The notes: generated by a model not told the origin, from the sequence alone. A stretch of DNA of 64,000 nt from Marinococcus luteus (GCF_900106595.1 NZ_FNNC01000001.1:806001-870000); one strand, 5' to 3'. Shown: positions 1-8,679, numbered from the stretch's first letter. Made by a program: numbers and translations.

Positions 1-252
1 TTCTCTATCATCGTATGGCTTCGTTTTCAACACGGTGAAGAAGGCAAGGATGAACGCGGCCGTGAAATTATTAACCGCTCGTATTCGATTATTTTCCCTA
101 TGTTTCTCGTCGGCTGGGTTGTAGTCAGATTGATCGAGGACTTCATCGTTCCACTGGACGGAGATGCGTGGCGGGACGCCATGTGGTATTTGATTACCGG
201 GATTATGATTCTTCACTCCGTGCTTATCTTTATCTTCAGGAAAATTTATTAA
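1..252 (+). CDS. C-terminal part of an unrecognised membrane protein (5' end outside window)
   Basis: An open frame runs from the first base to a TAA at 250-252, giving 83 residues with no start inside the window. Two hydrophobic helices are visible, around residues 29-47 (SIIFPMFLVGWVVV) and 63-79 (WYLITGIMILHSVLIFIF), joined by a charged loop with IEDFIVPLDGD. The first part (HGEEGKDERGREI) is charged and probably cytoplasmic. The polypeptide ends almost at once after the last helix. I do not recognise the family. No clear terminator follows before the ars promoter region, and the 270 bases after the stop hold only that promoter and its operators. Confidence 0.6.
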   Translation, partial: FSIIVWLRFQHGEEGKDERGREIINRSYSIIFPMFLVGWVVVRLIEDFIVPLDGDAWRDAMWYLITGIMILHSVLIFIFRKIY

Positions 253-427
253 CAAATAGACAATGCTATTAATTATCTTAATTTTCAAACCTTTTCCTGA
301 AGTATGTACTTTATGTTTACACCGCAATATCATCTGCCACATCGCCTGAAAAAATAGCGGTGTGGCCTTCGTTCAGATGAAAATCGCTCCCCGTCACTGA
401 AAAATTTCAATAATGGAGAAACTGTAT

Positions 428-443
428 ATCAATTTTTTTTGAT
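428..443 (+). promoter_or_regulatory. ArsR-type operator, upstream copy
   Basis: Inverted repeat ATCAA-N6-TTGAT (428-432 and 439-443). It has the same arms and spacing as a second copy at 489-504. Arms of this type (TCAA...TTGA) are typical of operators bound by arsenic-sensing ArsR dimers. It lies just upstream of the -35 of the arsR promoter, so the regulator probably acts on its own gene. Confidence 0.6.
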
Positions 444-450
444 TTATTTA

Positions 451-480
451 TTGTTTTTTCATATCGCTCCAGCCTATACT
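451..480 (+). promoter_or_regulatory. Sigma-A-like promoter of arsR-arsI
   Basis: Candidate -35 TTGTTT (451-456), an 18-base spacer and -10 TATACT (475-480). Transcription would start near 487, so the downstream operator at 489-504 covers the start of the transcript and the upstream operator borders the -35. The -35 is weak. Confidence 0.55.
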
Positions 481-488
481 TTTATTAC

Positions 489-504
489 ATCAAAATAAAT
501 TGAT
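489..504 (+). promoter_or_regulatory. ArsR-type operator, downstream copy
   Basis: Inverted repeat ATCAA-N6-TTGAT (489-493 and 500-504), ending about ten bases before the arsR ribosome binding site (AAGGAG, 511-516). Arms and spacing equal the upstream copy. The centres of the two are 61 bases apart, close to six helical turns, which would place both dimers on the same face of the DNA. Confidence 0.6.
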
Positions 505-523
505 ATAATAAAGGAGCCCTTTT

Positions 524-844
524 ATGAACTCACTACCGTCTCCTTCCAAATCTGACGCAGCTTTTCCATTCACTGTCTATGAACAGCAGTTCAAAGCCCT
601 GGCCGACTCCCAACGGCTAGAGATTTTGCATCATATTACAGCAGCAGGCAGCGTGTGTGTCTGTGATTTGACTGAACGTATGAATCTTCCGCAGTCCAAG
701 CTTTCGTATCATTTAAAAATTCTGCTCGATGCTTCACTCATCGATCGCGAAAAACACGGCACCTGGAATTACTATATGCTGAACGACCAGGCCCTAAATC
801 ACCTGTTGTCTGAAGAATTGTGCTGCCTCTTCCGCGGAAAATAA
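524..844 (+). CDS. arsR: ArsR/SmtB family metalloregulator (arsenite-sensing type)
   Basis: A 106-residue winged-helix repressor of the ArsR/SmtB family. The helix-turn-helix runs from about residue 46 to 75 (SVCVCDLTERM, then SKLSYHLKILLDASLI). The VCVCDL stretch matches the CxC-containing ELCVCDL motif that binds As(III) in classical ArsR proteins, so arsenite or antimonite is the likely inducer. A further CC pair occurs near the C-terminus (ELCCLF). The start follows AAGGAG with good spacing. It is followed 32 bases later by an arsI-like gene, so the pair is probably one transcription unit. Two identical-type operators flank its promoter, suggesting autoregulation. No arsenite pump or arsenate reductase is present in the window. 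Confidence 0.88.
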   Translation: MNSLPSPSKSDAAFPFTVYEQQFKALADSQRLEILHHITAAGSVCVCDLTERMNLPQSKLSYHLKILLDASLIDREKHGTWNYYMLNDQALNHLLSEELCCLFRGK

Positions 845-876
845 AAAATTCCACTTGAAAACCAGGAGGTTGAATC

Positions 877-1278
877 ATGAAAATTCATATCGGATTAAAC
901 ACCAGCAGCCTTTCCAAAGCCGTAGCGTTTTATACCCATCTGTTTAACGAACCCCCGGTCAAGCATAAGGAGGATTACGCCAAATTTCTTCCAGCCGGCG
1001 TGCCTGTGAATTTCACCTTAAATGTTCATCCCGATGTGACCGGCAACCAGGTGGAGCACTTTGGCCTGCAGCTCCCGGACGCCGACACCCTCGCCTACCA
1101 TAAACAGCGCCTGCAGCAGGAAGGATTTCTCGCCCGTGAAGAAGCAGATACGACATGCTGCTACGCTCTTCAGGATAAGTTCTGGGTTACCGACCCCGAC
1201 GGCAACGAATGGGAATTCTTCTATACTAAAGCAGACGTTGAGACTGCCGCCAGAGAATCTGACTGCTGCGCTTTCTAA
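877..1278 (+). CDS. arsI: ArsI/CadI-type vicinal oxygen chelate protein, likely C-As lyase
   Basis: A 133-residue glyoxalase-fold (VOC) protein of the ArsI/CadI group. ArsI is an Fe(II)-dependent dioxygenase that cleaves the carbon-arsenic bond of trivalent methyl or aromatic arsenicals to give As(III). Visible signatures: candidate iron ligands His4, His61 and Glu113, the vicinal Cys94-Cys95 that bind the arsenical (DTTCCYA), the strongly conserved KFWVTDPDGNEWE stretch and a C-terminal Cys130-Cys131 pair. The start follows AGGAGG. It lies directly behind arsR and probably shares its promoter, so organoarsenical breakdown would be arsenic-inducible. A CadI-like protein of other metal specificity is the alternative, but the CC pair in DTTCCYA favours ArsI. 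Confidence 0.85.
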   Translation: MKIHIGLNTSSLSKAVAFYTHLFNEPPVKHKEDYAKFLPAGVPVNFTLNVHPDVTGNQVEHFGLQLPDADTLAYHKQRLQQEGFLAREEADTTCCYALQDKFWVTDPDGNEWEFFYTKADVETAARESDCCAF

Positions 1279-1423
1279 TGTCAGCGATGATTTATATGTT
1301 AGTATTTAAATCAAATTATAAAGTAATATAGTGTAAAAATTACTTCCAAATGGCGTTTGGCTGTGCTTAAGGTAATGATAAAAGCGCTGTGACCAGTAAA
1401 TATCAGCTGATTCTATGCAATTT

Positions 1424-1558
1424 TTAGCTCCAACTGCCGATATTCCTGCGCACCCAATCCAGAACTTCTTTAGCCGATCCCGATGCTCCGCGTTCTCTAT
1501 GTTCTGCAGTACTCTGAAAAATAACCCATTTACATACCTGTCCCTTTTTTGCTAACAT
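1424..1558 (-). CDS. Doubtful small ORF (44 residues)
   Basis: An ATG at 1558 opens a 44-residue frame ending in EVLDWVRRNIGSWS, which could form an amphipathic helix. A weak GAGG lies about eleven bases upstream. A longer reading from a TTG at 1609 adds 17 residues but has no ribosome binding site. It resembles nothing I know and may be chance. The rest of 1279-1700 holds nothing else I can support. Confidence 0.2.
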   Translation of the reverse strand: MLAKKGQVCKWVIFQSTAEHRERGASGSAKEVLDWVRRNIGSWS

Positions 1559-1700
1559 CCTGTAAAATTCCTCATCCAGTACTGCTACATACAGAACGCT
1601 AATCGCCAACGTAAATTATTTACTCATTTCTAAAGCTTTGAAAGTTAATTCTGGGTGACTTAATTTATAGAATTGGAGAATTAGCATTTAATTTAAAACC

Positions 1701-1731
1701 AGGGAAGGCTGGATCAACTCCAGCCTTCCCT
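1701..1731 (-). terminator. Intrinsic terminator after the 92-residue gene
   Basis: A perfect 13-bp stem (AGGGAAGGCTGGA with its complement) and a 5-nt loop. On the minus strand it is followed by GGTTTTAAATTAAA; the plus side is also T-rich, so it might work both ways. Confidence 0.6.
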
Positions 1732-1767
1732 GATTATTTCAATTATTTATTTCTTCTTAATTCTCTA

Positions 1768-2046
1768 TTAAATATGCTCTTTGATTTTTTGAATAACCTG
1801 GTTGGTAGCATCTTCCCCGTCCTCTGCCCGGATGGGATCTACTTCAATGTAATTGCTCCGGTTGGTCAACTCTTCGGCCCAACCAATAAAGAGATCTTCT
1901 TCATCGTCCTTGTCCACAATGGAAATCTCCCAGTGAACACTTTTATCCTGACGCTTCAATTCAAAATAATACTTTGCGATTGGCATTAATTCCGCTTCGG
2001 CTGTCCCGTCAAACTGCTCTTCTAAACTTTTCGGCTGGTTAGCCAT
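1768..2046 (-). CDS. Small acidic hypothetical protein
   Basis: A 92-residue acidic soluble protein without signal or membrane segment. It contains aromatic beta-strand-like segments (KYYFELKRQ, VHWEISIVDKDDEEDLFIGWAEEL) and ends in a charged helix (ATNQVIQKIKEHI). A strong ribosome binding site (AGGAGGAG) stands seven bases before the ATG, and a terminator hairpin follows, so it looks like a real monocistronic gene. I do not recognise the family and assign no function. Confidence 0.7.
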   Translation of the reverse strand: MANQPKSLEEQFDGTAEAELMPIAKYYFELKRQDKSVHWEISIVDKDDEEDLFIGWAEELTNRSNYIEVDPIRAEDGEDATNQVIQKIKEHI

Positions 2047-2213
2047 TAAAATACTCCTCCTGTTTAAACACTTGCGTGTACAAAAATTTGAAGCAGCAGA
2101 AACTTAACTGCTTCTCTTCGTTTATTTCCGTTTAGGTTCTTCATTAATCATTGAATGTGAAAGTTCGCACTTTAAAAACGCTGGTTTAAATAAATCAGTA
2201 CTGCTTTCTTATA

Positions 2214-2819
2214 TTATCCGGCCGGCCTTGTCCAAAGCAGATAAAGATTTCCCAACTGGGCCCGTTCATGCTTTACAATTTGCAGCTCCGAAGCCTCGAC
2301 TATTTCTAAAATATCCCGGTCGTGATGACAGCCGTATAATTTTAAAAGTAAAGGATTCAGGTAATGCTGCAGCCACCGCAAACCTTTATTGTCCATTAAT
2401 CCATGCTCAAGCAACAGAATCTGGCCTTCATGCCTGCACCATGTGTTTAAAAGATTCAATACCCGAACTGGATCTTTGTAGCAGCAAATTGTTCCTGTGG
2501 AAAGAATCGTATCAAACGTATTTTCCGGAAATGATAAATGCTCTATTTCAGATAAAATAAAATCAGCATCTATTTTATATTCTTTTGCCCCAGCCGCTGC
2601 CACTTCGAGCATATCCGGACTGAAGTCAACCCCGGTATAATCAGAGTCGTAAGGCAGAAAAGCATAATTCATCCCTGCCCCAACCGCAATTTCCAGTGTT
2701 TTTCCTTTTACCGACCCGCATATCTTTCTTCTCCATTTATTATCTGCTTCATCTCTTCTATGCTTTTCGTGCTTATGAGCCTGTTTGTTGAATTTCTGCA
2801 CCAATTCTTCATTGTTCAT
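2214..2819 (-). CDS. Class I SAM-dependent methyltransferase
   Basis: A 201-residue methyltransferase of the UbiE/Methyltransf_11 type. Motif I, LEIAVGAGMNYAFLP near residues 43-57, forms the SAM-binding loop. It is followed by the acidic ribose-binding strand (TGVDFSPDMLEVA) and a later FDTILSTGTICC strand. No membrane segment is visible. The substrate cannot be read from the sequence; the closest style is the group often annotated as phospholipid or quinone methyltransferases, and proximity to the ars genes does not prove an arsenic role, as the cysteine set of ArsM is not seen. I placed the start at the ATG preceded by GAGGAGGG rather than at the upstream ATG eight codons earlier, which has no such site. 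Confidence 0.8.
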   Translation of the reverse strand: MNNEELVQKFNKQAHKHEKHRRDEADNKWRRKICGSVKGKTLEIAVGAGMNYAFLPYDSDYTGVDFSPDMLEVAAAGAKEYKIDADFILSEIEHLSFPENTFDTILSTGTICCYKDPVRVLNLLNTWCRHEGQILLLEHGLMDNKGLRWLQHYLNPLLLKLYGCHHDRDILEIVEASELQIVKHERAQLGNLYLLWTRPAG

Positions 2820-2943
2820 TTTCAGCCCTCCTCTTTTTTCCATGTACTTATGGTTCAGAGATGACTGTTATTAAAATATAGAGTCTTTCACTTCGATTAT
2901 ACTATTTTCTATTCCTCCGTTCGTTAAATTTTCCTCATCATTT

Positions 2944-3816
2944 CTACAGCTGATATGCTTTCTGCTGCTGAATTAAAAATAATCCAACACCGAGCAGCAC
3001 GATAATCCCACCGATAATCTGCAGGGCGACCACTTCTTCTCCCAGAATGAAAAACGCCAGAATGGTAGCTCCAACCGGTTCTCCTAAAATCGTCATGGAA
3101 ATGGTGGACGTGTTAATAAAGTTCAACAGATGATTGTAAATGACGTGGGCGATCGTCGGAAGAATCGCAAGCAGCATAAATATCTGCCACTCTTCAGCCC
3201 CGTATCCCCTTACTGGAATACCGGAGACTGCATTAAAAACATGCAGCGATATCCCTGCCACAAAAAACACAATAAAGCTGTACAGCCAGTGCGATACCCG
3301 CTTCACGACGCGCTGGCCGATCAATAAATAGACGACCACCGCTATCACGCTCAAAAAGGAAAGCAGGTTGCCGAGTAATGCAGAGCTGCTGCTGCGTCCA
3401 AGGTCTCCCAGTCCAATAATCACTACCCCAACAATCGAGAGGCTGATCGTGATCAGCTGCGGCACACTGATTCGTTCTTTATAAATCAAAAAGCCGCCGG
3501 CCAGGGCTACTACCGGCTGCAGGGCCAGAATAATGGTGGAGCTTGCCACCGTGGTCAGCTTTAATGAGCCAAACCAGAGCGCAAAATGCATACCAAGGAA
3601 AACGCCTGAAAAGACAAAAAGCACCCACTCCTGTTTTTTGATGTTTTTGAAATCATGCCTTTTTAACCAGACAAACGGGAGCAAAAACAAACTGGCAATA
3701 TACATGCGGTACATGCTGAGAATTGTGGCCGGTGCTTCGGACCATTTTACAAATATCGCCGCAAAAGAAATCGCGATAATAGAAATTATCAGTAAAAATG
3801 CTGTTGATTTATTCAT
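2944..3816 (-). CDS. EamA/DMT family transporter
   Basis: A 290-residue integral membrane protein with about ten helices arranged as two EamA repeats, the usual size and layout of the drug/metabolite transporter superfamily. The first repeat carries SFAAIFVKWSEAPA and the MYRMYIASLFLLPFVWL helix. The second ends with the typical GEPVGATILAFFILGEE segment before the last helix. It probably exports or imports a small metabolite; substrate unknown. It is monocistronic and divergent in content from its neighbours. The 390 bases behind its start (to 4150) hold no gene or clear signal besides the next gene's terminator. Confidence 0.85.
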   Translation of the reverse strand: MNKSTAFLLIISIIAISFAAIFVKWSEAPATILSMYRMYIASLFLLPFVWLKRHDFKNIKKQEWVLFVFSGVFLGMHFALWFGSLKLTTVASSTIILALQPVVALAGGFLIYKERISVPQLITISLSIVGVVIIGLGDLGRSSSSALLGNLLSFLSVIAVVVYLLIGQRVVKRVSHWLYSFIVFFVAGISLHVFNAVSGIPVRGYGAEEWQIFMLLAILPTIAHVIYNHLLNFINTSTISMTILGEPVGATILAFFILGEEVVALQIIGGIIVLLGVGLFLIQQQKAYQL

Positions 3817-4150
3817 CCTTTCTTCTCTCCATCCTTTATTATCATCTCTTTTTGTTTTGATATAAAGAATCTTATCAAACCAGCGTTTAAAATTCCGGTA
3901 TATAATTTCCTATTTTCAGTTACTTTTTCCCGGTGCTTAAATTCCTATAAATGCTTCTTATAATATTTACAAATTCAAAACGAATGGAAACAGAAGCACG
4001 CAGCGGGCTCCGGCCCTCGATGCCCTTCTTCGCAGCGATTGTGTATACTGTTGTTGCTTTAATAATAACGATCCACTATTACCGGGGTTACTTTTTCTAA
4101 ATTTATGGGAATCTTTCGCATGTCACTGATTACTTTCAGCTCCCATCAAA

Positions 4151-4190
4151 AAAATCCTCTTTTCAGCTGTTTAAACTGAAAAGAGGATTT
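4151..4190 (-). terminator. Intrinsic terminator of mqo
   Basis: A stem of 14-15 bp (AATCCTCTTTTCAG pairing with CTGAAAAGAGGATT), a 9-nt loop, and TTTTTTGATG as the minus-strand tail. Confidence 0.85.
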
Positions 4191-4209
4191 AAAATAATTA
4201 ACATCGTAA

Positions 4210-5712
4210 TTACGTCATTTGCGGCTGTTTTTGATTTTTCAATCCAAGCACCTGCTCGGTAGACTTGTGAATTTCCTCAATCATCTCTGGATTTTCTGAC
4301 AGGTTAATGCCGTATGAAGGGATCATTTCTTTTAGTTTTGGCTCCCATTCACCGAGATGCTGTGGGAAGCATTTCTCGATGATTTCGAGCATCACAGAGA
4401 CTGCAGTCGATGCGCCCGGAGATGCTCCAAGAAGCGCAGCTATAGAGCCATCTTCCGCGCTGATCACTTCTGTGCCAAACTGCAGAATGCCTTTTCCTTC
4501 CTCGGTATCCTTAATAACCTGGACCCGCTGGCCCGCTACAAGCGGCTCCCAATCTTCAGTTTTGGCGCTTGGAACAAATTCTCTAAGCTCTTCCATCCGC
4601 TGTTCCTTTGACTGCATTACCTGCGAGATCAGGTATTTCGTTAATGGAATATTTTTGGCTCCCGCCGCCATCATTGTAATCAGGTTATCCGGCTTGACGG
4701 AGTTCAATAAATCCATCAGTGAACCAGTTTTCAAAAACTTTGGAGAGAAGCCGGCAAACGGGCCGAACAAAAGCGTCTCCTGATTATTAATGTACCTCGT
4801 ATCCAGATGCGGCACAGACATTGGCGGTGCTCCCACGGGCGCTTTGCCGTATACTTTACCGAAATGCCCGTTTACGACCTCCGGATTCTGACAGACCATA
4901 AACTGGCCGCTTACTGGAAAACCACCGATACCCTTCCCTTCTGGAATACCGGATTTTTGCAGCAGATGCAGGCTTCCCCCGCCTCCGCCAATAAACACAA
5001 AATCGGCCTCGTGCAGTTCAAGCGTTTCTTTTTGATGATTGCGCACCTTCACTTCCCAGGTGCCCTCTTCGTTACGCGTAATATCATCCACGTCATGGTT
5101 GTATTTCATTTCTACATTGTTCTTTTCCAGATGACTAAACAGCTGACTCGTTAACGAGCCAAAATTCACATCGGTGCCGTCTGCAATTTTAGAAGCAGCT
5201 ATCGGTTCTTCAATCTGACGGTCCTTCATCATTAACGGCATCCACTTTTCAAGCACTTCCGGATCCTCCGAAAATTCCATTCCTGAAAATAATGGATGCG
5301 CAGACATTTTTTCGTAACGCGTCCGTAAAAATGAGACGTTATGATCGCCGCGCACATAGCTGATATGCGGCAGAGGCATAATGAAGCCGCGTGGATTATG
5401 GATCAAGTCGCTTTTCACCAGATAGGACCAAAACTGTTTGGATACCTGGAATTTTTCATTGATGCTGATAGCCTTACTGATATCAACGGAGCCGTCCGGC
5501 TGCTCATTCGTATAATTTAATTCACATAGAGCCGCATGGCCGGTTCCCGCATTGTTCCATTCATTCGAGCTTTCTTCTCCCGGCTTTTCCAGCTTTTCAA
5601 ACACTTTGATATTCCAGTTCGGGGACAGCTCTTTCAGCAGTGCACCTAATGTTGCACTCATGATACCGGCCCCGATTAAAATGATATCTTTTTCACCCTG
5701 TTGTTTATTCAT
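4210..5712 (-). CDS. mqo: Malate:quinone oxidoreductase
   Basis: A 500-residue FAD-dependent enzyme that oxidises malate to oxaloacetate and passes electrons to the quinone pool at the membrane face, bypassing NAD-linked malate dehydrogenase. The N-terminus shows the dinucleotide fold ([14 protein letters not shown], residues 10-23). Family-typical blocks follow: [48 protein letters not shown] and [20 protein letters not shown]. The length is the family norm. The start is the ATG after GGGAGTAGGAAAG; the longer reading adds 21 residues with no homology. It stands alone with its own terminator. The AT-rich 5828-5842 segment upstream faintly resembles an iron-box but is not convincing. Confidence 0.95.
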   Translation of the reverse strand: MNKQQGEKDIILIGAGIMSATLGALLKELSPNWNIKVFEKLEKPGEESSNEWNNAGTGHAALCELNYTNEQPDGSVDISKAISINEKFQVSKQFWSYLVKSDLIHNPRGFIMPLPHISYVRGDHNVSFLRTRYEKMSAHPLFSGMEFSEDPEVLEKWMPLMMKDRQIEEPIAASKIADGTDVNFGSLTSQLFSHLEKNNVEMKYNHDVDDITRNEEGTWEVKVRNHQKETLELHEADFVFIGGGGGSLHLLQKSGIPEGKGIGGFPVSGQFMVCQNPEVVNGHFGKVYGKAPVGAPPMSVPHLDTRYINNQETLLFGPFAGFSPKFLKTGSLMDLLNSVKPDNLITMMAAGAKNIPLTKYLISQVMQSKEQRMEELREFVPSAKTEDWEPLVAGQRVQVIKDTEEGKGILQFGTEVISAEDGSIAALLGASPGASTAVSVMLEIIEKCFPQHLGEWEPKLKEMIPSYGINLSENPEMIEEIHKSTEQVLGLKNQKQPQMT

Positions 5713-5940
5713 TTCTTTCCTACTCCCTACATAATAGAAAAAGACGTCTCCTTTTGGCGGAAATCTTCCAGCCATATTTTGTTCACGTCAGGGAGGCATC
5801 TTTTCCAATAATTTTACACCAAATATAGATTATCATTATTAGACACAGATTAAAATCATTATTGCTAATATAATAACCGTTTATGACTCAAGAAAAACAA
5901 TTAATACAATACAATAACCGCTATAACCTTTTTCGAGCCT

Positions 5941-5979
5941 AAAAAAACCGAAACCGGGAACTAATCCCCAGTTTCGGTT
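5941..5979 (-). terminator. Intrinsic terminator of the 3D-domain gene
   Basis: A 9-bp stem (AACCGAAAC with GTTTCGGTT) with further inner G:C pairs. Seven T's follow on the minus strand. Confidence 0.8.
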
Positions 5980-5994
5980 CGTTTATTATAATGA

Positions 5995-6657
5995 TTAGTC
6001 GACTACTGTTACTTCAACGTCCTGACGGCCGAAGGAAAGTGCTTCGGAGTTGGTTGGTACGTGAACGTCGATGCGGTTGCCGTTAATTGCGCCGCCTGTG
6101 TCTTCTGCTTTATACGTGCCCATGCCTTCCACTTCTACTGTGGAGCCGAGTGGGATTACGTCCGGATCAACAGCGATAACGTTGGCGTCACGGTCGTTGT
6201 TCAGGTTAACGCCTGTCGCAGTGATGCCGCTGCAGCCTACACATTCAGCCGTGTATGCTGTAGCTTCCACTGTCATGGTTTCGCCGCCGCTGGTGCTGTC
6301 GGAAGACTCAGAAGTTGAAGCGCCTGCTACTTCTTCACTGGAAGAATCAGAAGATCCACCGAGAGCTGCCTGTGTTTCCGGTCCTGCTACGCCGAAGTAG
6401 TTGCCGGCTGAAGAAGAAATGCCGTTATCTGCCTGAAAGTCTTTGACAGCACTTTCTGTTCTAGGTCCGAAAGTGGAGCCGGTGTTTCCGTGGAAATAAC
6501 CTTTTTCCTTCAGCGTATCCTGAAGCTCCGCAACAGAAGAGTTAACGTCGCCTCTGTCCATTTGACCGTGGTCGCTGATGGATGCGTCCGCTGCCTGTGG
6601 TGCTCCGAATACTACGCCTGCTGTAATTGCTGTACCGAATAATGTTTTTTTCATCAT
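5995..6657 (-). CDS. Secreted cell-wall protein: peptidoglycan-binding plus 3D domain
   Basis: A 220-residue exported protein. A signal peptide (MMKKTLFGTAITAGVVFGAPQ, cleaved near AADA) is followed by a PG_binding_1 module at about 33-100 (VAELQDTLKEKGYF, FGPRTESAVKDFQ). A Ser-rich acidic linker and a C-terminal 3D domain come next (AYTAECVGCSGITATG, DPDVIPLGS, the EDTGGAI-G-RIDV segment with its three Asp). This matches YocH-like autolysins that trim peptidoglycan. The start is the ATG nine bases behind GGGGG; an earlier frame start would hide the signal peptide. The acidic surface fits secretion into saline medium. The 450 bases upstream (6658-7110) are AT-rich and hold no gene I can support. 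Confidence 0.88.
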   Translation of the reverse strand: MMKKTLFGTAITAGVVFGAPQAADASISDHGQMDRGDVNSSVAELQDTLKEKGYFHGNTGSTFGPRTESAVKDFQADNGISSSAGNYFGVAGPETQAALGGSSDSSSEEVAGASTSESSDSTSGGETMTVEATAYTAECVGCSGITATGVNLNNDRDANVIAVDPDVIPLGSTVEVEGMGTYKAEDTGGAINGNRIDVHVPTNSEALSFGRQDVEVTVVD

Positions 6658-7115
6658 GTGAATCGTCCCCCATAAAATATAATTAATTTGTTTATTCGTC
6701 CTAATGACGAAATCCATTGAAAAGTGTACCTATATGTTTACTTGCCTTTACGTCGTTACTGCATTGATTATCGTGTTGTTTTACTGCTGATGTTTTTTTG
6801 TGCTGTCTCTCAAACACAACGCTACCGATTATGCCTTGAAAAAGCACAAATGGCAATAACATTAATTTAGTTGTAATCTAACCTTAATAGTTTTTCATAT
6901 TATGTAAAATTGACGGGCCTTACTGCACATATTTCACGAAAAACTTCCGTATTTTTACTCATTACTAAAGAGAATACATTTAAAATATTACGCGATTGTT
7001 ACAATAAGCCCGTTTTTACGTAACATTATTAGAAACAAACAAAGAAAATACTTTTAATTTTTGCTTGCAGGGGGTAAATTTATTGATTTTACGCATTGCA
7101 ACAGCATTTCAATAG

Positions 7116-7161
7116 CTAAAAAACCCCATGCAGCTCTTCTTTTTGAGAAGACTGCATGGGG
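7116..7161 (-). terminator. Intrinsic terminator of the GvpO-like gene
   Basis: Stem CCCCATGCAG / CTGCATGGGG with an inner TCTTCT / AGAAGA extension. TTTTTTAG follows on the minus strand. Confidence 0.85.
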
Positions 7162-7191
7162 CCGTGTACCTTTGAATCTCTATAGCAAGAT

Positions 7192-7845
7192 TTATTTCAC
7201 CTGCTTGTATGAAGTAATCTCCAGGTCTTCGTCTACGGTGGCTTCGTACGTTTCTACTTTCGTTTTTCTGCCATCGTTGTTCAGCACATCAATCTTTATG
7301 TGCCATATGCCGTCTTTTTCTTCCGTAGAAGTAATACGCTTTGGTTCAGCTACATAGTTTTCGAAAAATGCATTGACGCTGTCCATTACTTCGGTAAGCC
7401 GCGGTCCATTCTGTTTGGATTTTTTCTTTTTAGAAAGCGCCGGTTTTCCTTTCGCGGGGGAGTTCTGCGTGCTCCCTGCATTTTTCAATTGCGGCCTGCC
7501 TTCATTTTTAGAAACCATTCTTGCTTTTTTAGGTGTCTGTTCTTCATCTTTATTCTCTGAGGATGATCCTGACATGCCGGGAATTTTCACTTTCGATTTT
7601 TCTGCGGTCTGCTTTACGCTGTCTTTGGCTTCCCCAGCTTTTTTTAAAGGCTTCTTCAAGAAGGAAGCTGCTGCCCCGCTTTCATTTTCTTCCTCCGAAG
7701 CATTGGTATCTTCCTTCGAATCTTCAGAAGATTCGTCTTCGCCGTCGTTCTTTTTCATTCCCTTTGTGATCATCGGAATAGCTCCTCCGATCAAACTTCC
7801 GGCTGCCATCAGCCCGTAGGTAACTTTATCTTTTTTATTAGTCAT
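7192..7845 (-). CDS. GvpO-like domain protein with Gly-zipper N-terminus
   Basis: A 217-residue protein in three parts. Residues 8-30 form a Gly-rich hydrophobic segment (GLMAAGSLIGGAIPMI) resembling YtxH-type membrane helices. Residues 30-150 are highly charged, Ser/Glu/Lys-rich and probably disordered. The last 67 residues (EVMDSVNAFFENY, DGIWHIKIDVLN, VETYEATVDEDLEITSYKQV) follow the pattern of GvpO, a gas vesicle accessory family: a tryptophan strand, an ETYEV-like strand and a C-terminal Y-K/R strand. The gene lies 51 bases behind the repeat-protein gene at 7897 and likely shares its transcript. No gas vesicle structural gene is in the window, so a role outside gas vesicles is possible. 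Confidence 0.6.
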   Translation of the reverse strand: MTNKKDKVTYGLMAAGSLIGGAIPMITKGMKKNDGEDESSEDSKEDTNASEEENESGAAASFLKKPLKKAGEAKDSVKQTAEKSKVKIPGMSGSSSENKDEEQTPKKARMVSKNEGRPQLKNAGSTQNSPAKGKPALSKKKKSKQNGPRLTEVMDSVNAFFENYVAEPKRITSTEEKDGIWHIKIDVLNNDGRKTKVETYEATVDEDLEITSYKQVK

Positions 7846-7896
7846 TATGTTTTCCCCTTTCTTTACTGCCCGAATCTGAATAACCCTGCCGAACCT

Positions 7897-8679
7897 TTAT
7901 TTGTCGGCACGGGCTTTGATAGACGAAGCTTTTTTTCCGTTTCTGCTGTTTTTCGCGGCATCTGCTTTAATTTCTTTCATTAAATCGTCCCACGAGTTCT
8001 CCATAAAGTCGTTTTTCACCTGCTGCTTGAGCTCTTCTCTGAGCTTTGTATGCATGTCGTCCTTCCATTCTGCAGCCAGGGTACGTGTAATACTACGGAC
8101 GAGACTTTCATGTGCAGCTTTCGATAGGAAAGAGGTGGACGTTGGAGCTGAGCTTTCTTCGCTGCTGTTATTCATTTCATTTCCAGACTCGTTTTCGTTA
8201 TTATTCTCAGCCGGAGCTTCTTTTGTCTCTTGATACGCTTCGTTAACCTGCTCCATAATCTCCTGAATCATACCGTCTTTATCTTCTTTCGTTATTTGCA
8301 ATCCACTGTCTACCGCCAGTTTTTTTACAGCCTGCTTGTCTATCGAATACAGGTTAATCTCTTCTTCATTTCCATCTTTATTCGTAATAATGACTCCGGC
8401 ATAGTTTTCTTCATTTTTTTGACTCGCAGACGCGTCTTCTGCATTTTCTGTTTCCTCTTGTTGAATCGTCAGCTTAGCACCGGGGGCCTGATCTATAATT
8501 TCATCAATCATATCCTGTTTTCTGGTTGATTTAACTTTTAAGCCGCTGTCTTTTGCCAATGCTTTAATAGCTTTATTACTCAAAACGCGAAGATTTACCC
8601 TTTCTTCCACTCCTCCATTATCGACGATGACTACTGCCGATTGTTGATTTTCATCGGAAGTTGATTCTCGTACAGCCAT
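7897..8679 (-). CDS. Acidic protein with two 50-residue SAP/Rho_N-like repeats
   Basis: A 260-residue soluble acidic protein. Residues 15-64 and 95-144 are a clear internal duplication: each has a V-I-[DT]-[NK]-x-G-x-EE-x-[VI]-NL strand pair, then A-[IV]-K-x-LA-x-DSGL and MI-x-EI-x-[DE]Q. The helix-turn-helix look recalls SAP or Rho N-terminal modules that bind nucleic acid, but this is only resemblance. After an acidic Asn/Glu-rich linker the C-terminal third is helical (AAHESLVRSITRTLAAEW, REELKQQVKNDFMENSWDDL) and ends basic. It is the first gene of a probable operon with the GvpO-like gene. Function unknown. Confidence 0.6.
   Translation of the reverse strand: MAVRESTSDENQQSAVVIVDNGGVEERVNLRVLSNKAIKALAKDSGLKVKSTRKQDMIDEIIDQAPGAKLTIQQEETENAEDASASQKNEENYAGVIITNKDGNEEEINLYSIDKQAVKKLAVDSGLQITKEDKDGMIQEIMEQVNEAYQETKEAPAENNNENESGNEMNNSSEESSAPTSTSFLSKAAHESLVRSITRTLAAEWKDDMHTKLREELKQQVKNDFMENSWDDLMKEIKADAAKNSRNGKKASSIKARADK

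Noticed and set aside
2228-2560. 110-codon plus-strand ORF opposite the methyltransferase
   Set aside because: Antisense shadow of a clear methyltransferase; no binding site.
5828-5842. Fur-box-like GATTATCATTATTAG upstream of mqo
   Set aside because: Only part of the 7-1-7 pattern matches and the whole stretch is AT-rich; chance is likely.
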